Assembly (NCBI GenBank): GCA_945906975.1
Contig: CAMDRY010000058.1
Location: 1-11,847 of the forward strand
Length of the DNA stretch: 11,847 bases
Direction: 5' to 3'
Source: Bordetella parapertussis
GTDB lineage: Bacteria > Pseudomonadota > Gammaproteobacteria > Burkholderiales > SG8-39
Of this stretch, positions 6,594 through 11,847 are shown one piece after another. Numbering within the stretch: the first letter of the stretch is position 1; each line of letters begins with the position of its first letter. Under the pieces are notes generated by a model. That model ran no database searches, was not told the DNA's origin, and was given only the letters and a program-made list of their open reading frames with translations. A program made the position numbers and the translations under genes.

Positions 6594-7769
6594 TTACTGG
6601 CGTGATTTAAGCGGCAGGTACTTCTGATTTTCCGGTCCCGTGTAATGGGCGGTGGGGCGGATGATCTTGCCGTCTATGCGCTGCTCGATGACGTGTGCCG
6701 CCCAGCCCGAGGTGCGGCTGACGACAAAAATCGGCGTGAACATCGCGGTTGGCACGCCCATCATGTTGTAGGACACGGCGCTGAACCAGTCCAGGTTGGG
6801 GAACATTTTTTTCTCGCGCCACATCACCGTTTCGAGCCGCTCGGCGATGTTGAACAACTTCATGTCGTTCCTTTCCTTCGACAGGGTGCGTGCGACTTCC
6901 TTGATCACCTTGTTGCGCGGGTCGCCGATGGTGTAGACGGGGTGGCCGAAGCCGATGACAATTTCCTTGCTCTGGATGCGGCGCACGACGTCGGCTTCGG
7001 CATCGTCGGGGCCGGCGTAGCGGCTTTGCACCTCAAAGGCGACTTCGTTGGCGCCGCCGTGCTTGGGTCCGCGCAGCGCGCCGATGCCGCCGGTGATGGC
7101 CGAGTACATGTCCGAGCCGGTGCCGGCGATGACGCGACAGGCGAAGGTGGACGCGTTGAACTCGTGCTCGGCGTACAGGATCAGCGAGGTGTGCATGGCG
7201 CGCACCCACGATGCGGATGGCGTCTTGCCGTGCAGCAGGTGCAGAAAGTGTCCACCGATGGAGTCATCGTCGGTCTCGACTTCGATGCGCCGGCCGTTGA
7301 AGGCGAAGTGGTACCAGTAGAGCAGCATCGAGCCGAAGCAAGCCATCAGGCGGTCGGCGATGTCTTTGGCGCCCGGGATGTTGTGGTCGTCCTTCTCCGG
7401 AACCATGTTGCCAAGCAGCGAGCAACCGGTGCGCAGCACGTCCATCGGGTGCGCCGAGGCCGGCACGCACTCTAACGCCGCTTTGAGGCTCGCCGGCAGG
7501 CCGCGTAAGGCCCTGAGTTTGAGTTTGTAACCGGCCAGTTCCGCGGCGTTGGGCAGGGTGCCGTGCACCAGCAGGTGGGCGATTTCCTCGAACTGGGCAT
7601 CGTCGGCGAATTCAAGGATGTCGTAGCCGCGGTAGTGCAGGTCGTTGCCGCTGCGACCGACGGTGCACAGCGCCGTGTTGCCGGCGGTGACGCCGGACAG
7701 GGCGACGGATTTTTTGGCTTTGGGCGCGTTGGGATTCGGTTCGGCCGGGCGTGCTTCAGCGGTGCTCAT
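6594..7769 (-). CDS. prpC: 2-methylcitrate synthase
   Basis: PrpC condenses propionyl-CoA with oxaloacetate to 2-methylcitrate, the entry step of the methylcitrate cycle. The 391-residue protein is a type I citrate-synthase fold with the catalytic set visible: His237 in G-P-K-H-G-G-A, His276 in G-F-G-H-P-V-Y, and Asp327 in N-L-D-W-F-S. The short N-terminus, [10 protein letters not shown] near 25-34, G-Y-D-I near 48-51 and A-E-H-E-F-N-A-S at 200-207 match methylcitrate synthases rather than the longer TCA-cycle GltA. Its ATG overlaps the prpB stop in an ATGA of four bases, and an AAGGAG ribosome site lies inside the end of prpB, so the two are translationally coupled. The first 20 residues are Pro/Ala/Lys-rich and probably disordered. 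PrpC enzymes often accept acetyl-CoA weakly. Confidence 0.96.
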   Translation of the reverse strand: MSTAEARPAEPNPNAPKAKKSVALSGVTAGNTALCTVGRSGNDLHYRGYDILEFADDAQFEEIAHLLVHGTLPNAAELAGYKLKLRALRGLPASLKAALECVPASAHPMDVLRTGCSLLGNMVPEKDDHNIPGAKDIADRLMACFGSMLLYWYHFAFNGRRIEVETDDDSIGGHFLHLLHGKTPSASWVRAMHTSLILYAEHEFNASTFACRVIAGTGSDMYSAITGGIGALRGPKHGGANEVAFEVQSRYAGPDDAEADVVRRIQSKEIVIGFGHPVYTIGDPRNKVIKEVARTLSKERNDMKLFNIAERLETVMWREKKMFPNLDWFSAVSYNMMGVPTAMFTPIFVVSRTSGWAAHVIEQRIDGKIIRPTAHYTGPENQKYLPLKSRQ

Positions 7770-8659
7770 TTGCTTTTCTCCTTGGCAAACAGTGAGTCAA
7801 GTTTTTGTTCGTAGGCGTGGTAACCGAGATAGTCGTACAGGTCGTTGCGTGTTTGCATGGTGCCGACGACGTTTTTCTGTGTGCCTTCCTTGCGCACGGT
7901 CTGGTAGATATTGAGCGCCGCCGCATTCATCGCCCTGAACGCCGACAGCGGGTAGAGCGCGATGGCGACATCGGCCGAGCGCAACTCATCCAGTGTGAAC
8001 AGCGGCGTCGAGCCAAATTCGGTGATGTTTGCAAGGATGGGCACCTTCACCGCATCGGCGAACTGCTTGTACATGGAAAGTTCGGTCATGGCTTCGGGGA
8101 AAATGCCGTCGGCACCGGCTTCGACGCAGGCGCAGGCGCGGTCGATCGCCGACTGCAGGCCTTCGACGGCGAGGGCGTCGGTGCGGGCCATGATGAAAAA
8201 ATCCGGGTCGGTGCGCGCATCGACCGCGGCCTTGATGCGGTCGACCATTTCGGTTTGCGTGACCAGTTCCTTGCCCGGGCGGTGGCCGCAGCGCTTGGCG
8301 CCGACCTGGTCTTCGATGTGCATCGCGCCGGCGCCGAACTTGATCAGCGATTTGACTGTGCGTCCGACGTTGAAGGCGCTGGCGCCAAAGCCCGTGTCCA
8401 CATCCACCAGCAGTGGCAGCGAGCATGCGTCGGTGATGCGGCGGATGTCGGTGAGCACGTCATCAAGATTGGAGATGCCCAGGTCGGGCAGGCCGAGCGA
8501 GCCCGCGGCGACGCCGCCTCCGGACAGGTAAATGGATTTGTAGCCGCTGCGCTCGGCCATGCGTGCGTGATAGGCGTTGATGGCGCCTATGCATTGCAGC
8601 GGCTTTTCCGACTTGAGTGCGGCGCGAAATTTCGCTCCGGCTGAAAGGGATTGGGTCAT
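7766..8659 (-). CDS. prpB: 2-methylisocitrate lyase
   Basis: PrpB cleaves 2-methylisocitrate to pyruvate and succinate, the last step of the methylcitrate cycle. The 297-residue protein has the usual PrpB length and belongs to the isocitrate lyase / PEP mutase superfamily of TIM barrels. Visible are S-G-G-G-V-A near 46-51, the metal-binding V-D-V-D-T-G-F-G with Asp86 and Asp88, the catalytic signature K-R-C-G-H at 122-126, M-A-R-T-D-A with Arg159, and the [11 protein letters not shown] loop (about 218-228). The short length and the K-R-C-G-H setting separate it from true isocitrate lyase. It starts 36 bases after the stop of the CoA-ester lyase gene and overlaps prpC by four bases. Confidence 0.96.
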   Translation of the reverse strand: MTQSLSAGAKFRAALKSEKPLQCIGAINAYHARMAERSGYKSIYLSGGGVAAGSLGLPDLGISNLDDVLTDIRRITDACSLPLLVDVDTGFGASAFNVGRTVKSLIKFGAGAMHIEDQVGAKRCGHRPGKELVTQTEMVDRIKAAVDARTDPDFFIMARTDALAVEGLQSAIDRACACVEAGADGIFPEAMTELSMYKQFADAVKVPILANITEFGSTPLFTLDELRSADVAIALYPLSAFRAMNAAALNIYQTVRKEGTQKNVVGTMQTRNDLYDYLGYHAYEQKLDSLFAKEKSK

Positions 8660-8695
8660 TTTGGATTCTCTCAGGTTAAAGTTTATCAGCCCGAC

Positions 8696-9685
8696 TCAGG
8701 CAAAAAACGCCTTGGCGGCCTGTTCGGAAATGGTTACGCCCGTGACCCTGGCTTTTTGCAGGATTTCCCAGAAGTAGCGGTAAGTGGCGCGGTCGTGCAA
8801 TTCGCCGGCATACTGGATCGGCCCCCATTCGCCCGCTTGCGCCGCGAGCAGGATGTTGGCCGCGTCCTGAACCTCGGAGTAGTCGGGCTTCATCGCGTCG
8901 ACGATGGACTGGATTTGTGTCGGGTAGATCGACCACATGCGCAAAAAGCCGAACTCGTGGCGGGCGCGGTAGGCATCGTTGTAGGCAGTGTGCGGGTTTT
9001 TCAGGTCGAGCGTGACGTTGTGTGCCGGCACGATGCCGTTGGCGAGCGCCGCCGCGACCACTTCGGTCTTGGCGCGTGCGAGCAACTTGTGGTCGAACTG
9101 CGCCGGTGAGCGCATGGCGGCCGCGGGGATCGCGCCGTGGTGCCCGGAGACAAAGTCCATCAGGCCAAAATCGAGCACCTGCAGCCAGGGCAATGCGGCG
9201 ATCGCCTGCGCATCGCGCAGTGCGCCGTGGGTTTCCACCAGCACGTGCAGCGGGATGGCACGCTTGACGCCGTGGTTTGCCGCGCATTTCTGGATGTAAT
9301 CGACCATCTCCGCCACTTGCGAGGCCGCTGTTGGTTTTGGGATGGTGATGTAGGCGAGCAGGTTGCCGGCGCCCGAAACCAGGATGTCGACGTCCTTTTT
9401 CCAGTGCGCATGCGTGTGGTCGTGCATGCGCACGCCGGCCTGCTTGTGCTTGTTGGCCGGCGAGTTGAGCATGCGCACGATCATTTCGGCGTGCTCTTTT
9501 TCTTTGCCGGCCTGGGCGCCGTCCTCGCAGTCGCAGGTGATGTCGAAGATCGGGCCGAGTTTGTCCTGCAATTCGAGCGCCTTGACTATAAGTTTCTCAC
9601 TGCCGGCGAAGTGCTCGCAGGACGGGATGACCGGAAAGGGTTTTTCACCCCGGAACAGGGCTTCGCTGGGATGAACGCGTTTCAT
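8696..9685 (-). CDS. CitE/HpcH-type CoA-ester lyase, probable beta-methylmalyl-CoA/malyl-CoA lyase
   Basis: This 329-residue protein is a TIM-barrel lyase of the HpcH/HpaI-CitE family, which splits or forms C-C bonds in CoA thioesters with Mg2+. Visible are D-C-E-D-G-A at 52-57 (cognate of the L-D-L-E-D motif), an R-M-H-D stretch near 86-89, I-T-I-P-K-P near 113-118, Glu151 in V-E-T-H-G-A (metal ligand position), and L-D-F-G-L-M-D at 171-177 with an Asp for the metal. The usual I-H-P turn near the end reads I-Y-P-T-Q (253-257). It resembles a CitE-like group found near mdh in many betaproteobacteria (recalled). Substrate is inferred: the mesaconyl-CoA hydratase directly upstream, with a four-base ATGA overlap, points to beta-methylmalyl-CoA to propionyl-CoA plus glyoxylate. 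Malyl-CoA or citramalyl-CoA remain possible. An AAGGA ribosome site lies in the end of mch. Confidence 0.88.
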   Translation of the reverse strand: MKRVHPSEALFRGEKPFPVIPSCEHFAGSEKLIVKALELQDKLGPIFDITCDCEDGAQAGKEKEHAEMIVRMLNSPANKHKQAGVRMHDHTHAHWKKDVDILVSGAGNLLAYITIPKPTAASQVAEMVDYIQKCAANHGVKRAIPLHVLVETHGALRDAQAIAALPWLQVLDFGLMDFVSGHHGAIPAAAMRSPAQFDHKLLARAKTEVVAAALANGIVPAHNVTLDLKNPHTAYNDAYRARHEFGFLRMWSIYPTQIQSIVDAMKPDYSEVQDAANILLAAQAGEWGPIQYAGELHDRATYRYFWEILQKARVTGVTISEQAAKAFFA

Positions 9686-10740
9686 GAGGACTTCCTTGGT
9701 ATCAGCACTGTGTAATCGAGATCGAGTACAACGTGGGCGTGGTAGCCGCCGCTGTTATTCCTTACGGTGACCACTTCGGCGACCGGGAGATTCTTCACGC
9801 CGACCAGGCGCAGGCGCAGGGCGCCGATATCACGGCGGCCGGGCAGCTCCCATTTGTCCAGCACCTCGCTCAGCGCGTACAGCGTATCGCCGGCGAAGGT
9901 CGGGGCGACATGGCTGCCGCCGTTGATGGCGGCGATGATGAGCGCGTTCTCCAGTCCGTCGTGCGAGAGCGCCCGGCAAACCGACATGACGTGGCCGCCA
10001 TACACCAGGCGTCGTCCGAATTGCGAGTCCTTCATGGCCAGGGCGTCAAAGTGCACGCGGGCGTTGTTTTGATAGAGTCGCGTCGCCAGCATGTGATCGG
10101 CTTCTTCCACGGTCATGCCCGAGGGATGTTCGATGCGCTCGCCCGTTTCGTAGTCGTCCCACCAATGGCCCTCGCTCGTGGCGATGGTTGCAAATCCGGA
10201 GGCGTCAAAGCCCGGCGGTATGCACAGTGCCTGCGGGGCGACAAATTCGCTCAAGGGCGGCACATGCGTCGCTGGCGCCGGTGCGGTCGCGTCCTGCTTG
10301 TGCACCATGACCCAGCGCACCCAGGTGAGCACCGTTTGCTTGTTCTGGTTGTTGATGGTGGAGCGCACCCAGACCACGCCCGATTTGCCACTGGTGTTTT
10401 GTTTCAGTCCTATGACCTCGGAGCTGGCGCTGAGTGTGTCGCCGGCGTAGACCGGCAGCAAGAAGCGCACATCGGCGTAACCGAGGTTGGCGATGGCGTT
10501 AAGGGAGATGTCCGGCACGGTCTTGCCGAAGGCCACATGAAAGGCCAGCAGGTCGTCGATGGGACGGTCGCGATAACCGAGGGAATGGGCGACCGGCCGT
10601 GACGAGGGCAGGACGTGGCGGGCCCCGGTCAGTGCCATGTAAAGGGAGCTGTCGCCCTCGCCGAGCGTGCGTGGCGTGGCGTGGACCATCTGCTGTCCAA
10701 GGCGGAAATCCTCGAAGAAATTTCCGCGGCGCGGCTTCAT
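9682..10740 (-). CDS. mch: Mesaconyl-CoA hydratase (beta-methylmalyl-CoA dehydratase), double-hotdog MaoC type
   Basis: This 352-residue protein has two hotdog domains (about 6-150 and 190-348) joined by an Ala/Pro-rich linker (151-163). It closely follows what I recall of Rhodobacter Mch: N-F-F-E-D-F-R-L-G-Q at 7-16, H-A-T-P-R-T at 20-25, F-G-K-T-V-P-D-I-S-L-N-A-I-A-N-L-G-Y-A at 71-89, R-W-V-M-V near 142-146, W-D-D-Y-E near 194-198, R-L-Y-Q-N-x-A-R-V-H-F at 221-231, Y-G-G-H at 247-250, A-G-D-T at 99-102 and 283-286, and L-D-x-D-Y-T-V-L near 339-346. Mch reversibly hydrates mesaconyl-C1-CoA to beta-methylmalyl-CoA in the ethylmalonyl-CoA pathway and the 3-hydroxypropionate bicycle. Its ATG overlaps the stop of the short upstream ORF by one base (TGATG) and no good Shine-Dalgarno is visible, so it may depend on translational coupling. 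It is cytoplasmic. Confidence 0.9.
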   Translation of the reverse strand: MKPRRGNFFEDFRLGQQMVHATPRTLGEGDSSLYMALTGARHVLPSSRPVAHSLGYRDRPIDDLLAFHVAFGKTVPDISLNAIANLGYADVRFLLPVYAGDTLSASSEVIGLKQNTSGKSGVVWVRSTINNQNKQTVLTWVRWVMVHKQDATAPAPATHVPPLSEFVAPQALCIPPGFDASGFATIATSEGHWWDDYETGERIEHPSGMTVEEADHMLATRLYQNNARVHFDALAMKDSQFGRRLVYGGHVMSVCRALSHDGLENALIIAAINGGSHVAPTFAGDTLYALSEVLDKWELPGRRDIGALRLRLVGVKNLPVAEVVTVRNNSGGYHAHVVLDLDYTVLIPRKSS

Positions 10741-10922
10741 CAGGCTTGCGCGGAGTGAGTTTTCTCGATGGCTTCGACGCGGCCGATCACGCGCCGTGCC
10801 GCCACCACGTGCATCTGTTCGATCGGGTGATCGTTGGCGGCCACTCTGGCCGCCTTCTCAAGAAAGCGCGGATTGCTGGCCGGGGCACAAAGCATGCTCC
10901 GGCAGCGACCGGAATATTTCAT
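10740..10922 (-). CDS. 60-residue ORF, probable internally deleted remnant of a CitE-like lyase
   Basis: The ORF begins 16 bases after the mdh stop and ends in a TGATG that starts mch. Residues 8-25 (R-S-M-L-C-A-P-A-S-N-P-R-F-L-E-K-A-A) look like the first strand and helix of CitE/HpcH lyases, which typically start R-S-x-L-F-x-P-G-x-x-P-x-x-x-x-K-A. The next stretch should lead to the L-D-L-E-D motif but instead passes into A-A-R-R-V-I-G-R-V-E-A-I, like the last helix of such enzymes. All catalytic residues are absent. I read it as an in-frame collapse of a second lyase gene from nearly 300 codons to 60, with the junction near codons 25-32. The match of the C-terminal half to this family is less sure than that of the N-terminal half. 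It may be kept because its translation feeds the mch start codon. A genuine small protein is the alternative. Confidence 0.45.
   Translation of the reverse strand: MKYSGRCRSMLCAPASNPRFLEKAARVAANDHPIEQMHVVAARRVIGRVEAIEKTHSAQA
10836..10854. repeat. 19-base palindrome inside the short ORF
   Basis: GGCGGCCA (10836-10843) and TGGCCGCC (10847-10854) are exact reverse complements around the 3-base loop CTC. It falls at codons 23-29 of the 60-codon ORF, where the protein stops resembling the N-terminus of CitE-like lyases. Palindromes favour deletion by replication slippage, so it may mark the deletion point. It would also form a stable hairpin in the polycistronic mRNA between mdh and mch. Confidence 0.55.
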
Positions 10923-10938
10923 CGGGGAAGGTTTCCGC

Positions 10939-11847
10939 TTAGCCGAGCAGATGCTTCACACCGTCGCGCTCTTCGAGCAACTCTTTCAGGGTGAAATCCA
11001 TTTTTTCGCGGCTGAAGGCGTCGATTTCGAGGCCGGTGATGCGCGTGTAGGCGCCGTTGGCGCAGGTCACCGGCACGCCGTACATCACGCCTTCGGGGAT
11101 GCCGTAGCTGCCGTCGGAGGGGATGCCCATGGTGACCCATTTGCCGTTGGTGCCCAGCGTCCAGTCGCGGATGTGGTCGATGGCGGCGTTGGCGGCCGAG
11201 GCGGCCGAGGACAGGCCGCGTGCCTCAATGATGGCGGCGCCGCGCTTGCCGACGGTCGGAATGTAGGTGTCGCGATACCAGGTTTCGTCGTTGACCAGCG
11301 TCTTGGCGGCGGTGCCGGCGATGGTGGCGAAGCGAATGTCCGGATACATGGTCGGCGAGTGGTTGCCCCAGACGACCATCTTCTCGATTGCATCGACCGG
11401 CTTGCCGGTGCGCGTGGCCAGTTGCGACAGGGCGCGGTTGTGGTCAAGACGCAGCATGGCGGTGAAATTGCCGCTGGGCAGGTCGGGTGCCGATTTCATG
11501 GCGATGTAGGCGTTGGTGTTGGCCGGGTTGCCAACCACGAGAACCTTGACGCTGCGCTTGGCGACCTCGTTGAGGGCTTTGCCCTGAACGGTGAAGATGG
11601 CGCCGTTGGCTTCAAGCAGGTCTTTGCGTTCCATGCCCTTGGAGCGCGGGCGGGCGCCTACGAGCAGGGCCACATCGACATCCTTGAAGGCGACCTTGGC
11701 GTCAGAGGCGGCGACCATGCCGGCGAGCAGCGGGAAGGCGCAGTCATCGAGTTCCATCATCACGCCCTTGAGCGCGTTTTGCGCTTTTTCGTCGGGAATT
11801 TCCAGCATTTGCAGGATCACCGGCTGGTCTTTGCCAAGCATTTCGCC
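10939..11847 (-). CDS. mdh: Malate dehydrogenase, 5' end outside the window
   Basis: Mdh reversibly oxidises malate to oxaloacetate with NAD. The 302 visible residues are the C-terminal part of an LDH/MDH-superfamily enzyme of about 328 residues; the reading frame runs off the right edge, so the N-terminal strand with the G-x-x-G-x-x-G nucleotide loop is missing and the internal Met at 11841 is not the start. Numbering from that Met, one sees L-E-I-P at 13-16 (an acid at the end of strand 2, typical for NAD), the substrate-binding arginines in [11 protein letters not shown] (64-74), G-N-P-A-N-T-N (104-110), and L-D-H-N-R (132-136) with the catalytic His161 in W-G-N-H-S-P. It is the first visible gene of the operon and would supply oxaloacetate for PrpC. 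Confidence 0.96.
   Translation of the reverse strand, partial: GEMLGKDQPVILQMLEIPDEKAQNALKGVMMELDDCAFPLLAGMVAASDAKVAFKDVDVALLVGARPRSKGMERKDLLEANGAIFTVQGKALNEVAKRSVKVLVVGNPANTNAYIAMKSAPDLPSGNFTAMLRLDHNRALSQLATRTGKPVDAIEKMVVWGNHSPTMYPDIRFATIAGTAAKTLVNDETWYRDTYIPTVGKRGAAIIEARGLSSAASAANAAIDHIRDWTLGTNGKWVTMGIPSDGSYGIPEGVMYGVPVTCANGAYTRITGLEIDAFSREKMDFTLKELLEERDGVKHLLG

Noticed and set aside
6645..7475. Plus-strand open frame of 276 codons opposite prpC
   Set aside because: It is a shadow of a clear citrate-synthase-family gene, with no recognisable motifs.
6594..7769. TCA-cycle citrate synthase (gltA) as identity
   Set aside because: It is too short, lacks the GltA N-terminal domain, and sits in a prpB-prpC-prpD context with methylcitrate-synthase-type motifs.
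7766..8659. Isocitrate lyase (aceA) as identity
   Set aside because: At 297 residues it is far shorter than isocitrate lyase and has the PrpB setting of the K-R-C-G-H motif.
9733..10602. Plus-strand open frame of 289 codons opposite mch
   Set aside because: It lies wholly opposite a gene with strong family similarity over its full length and shows antisense composition.

Overview
This window looks like a chromosomal piece of a GC-rich betaproteobacterium. The Rhodocyclales group (Accumulibacter, Propionivibrio, Azoarcus-type organisms) is my best guess, based on recalled protein resemblance and gene order rather than any search. Every gene I can support lies on the minus strand, so the reading order runs from the right end (about 11847) to the left end (about 157).

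Right and centre, 11847 to 4783: one tightly packed, probably co-transcribed set. It starts with malate dehydrogenase (mdh, cut by the window edge). Then come a 60-codon ORF that looks like a collapsed CitE-type lyase gene, a mesaconyl-CoA hydratase of the double-hotdog MaoC type (mch), a CitE/HpcH-type CoA-ester lyase, 2-methylisocitrate lyase (prpB), 2-methylcitrate synthase (prpC), an unrecognised 86-codon gene, and 2-methylcitrate dehydratase (prpD). Genes overlap by 1 or 4 bases or lie 16 to 66 bases apart. A GC-rich hairpin followed by a short T run lies just beyond prpD. Aconitase A (acnA, 4656 to 1930) follows with its own leader and a textbook intrinsic terminator.

These enzymes connect on paper. 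Mch and the lyase would interconvert mesaconyl-CoA with propionyl-CoA plus glyoxylate. Mdh supplies oxaloacetate, PrpC joins it to propionyl-CoA, PrpD dehydrates 2-methylcitrate, AcnA can rehydrate 2-methyl-cis-aconitate, and PrpB releases pyruvate and succinate. The methylcitrate steps are established for these families. The link through mesaconyl-CoA is my inference from gene order and from the close resemblance of the hydratase to Rhodobacter Mch.

Left, 1831 to 157: a 66-codon membrane ORF that looks like the C-terminal end of a DUF6159-type membrane protein, stranded behind the acnA terminator. A likely three-gene operon follows: a YchJ-type SEC-C protein, a HugZ-like flavin/heme-type split-barrel protein overlapping it by 11 bases, and a small unrecognised protein with an N-terminal membrane segment. 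Inverted repeats of unknown role lie at 1570-1608 and 21-68. The first 110 bases or so are visibly more AT-rich and hold no gene I can support.

I see no CRISPR array, insertion sequence, tRNA or rRNA. The points most worth a second look are the mch/lyase/methylcitrate gene union, the 86-codon gene between prpC and prpD, the two apparent gene remnants, and the hairpins around acnA.
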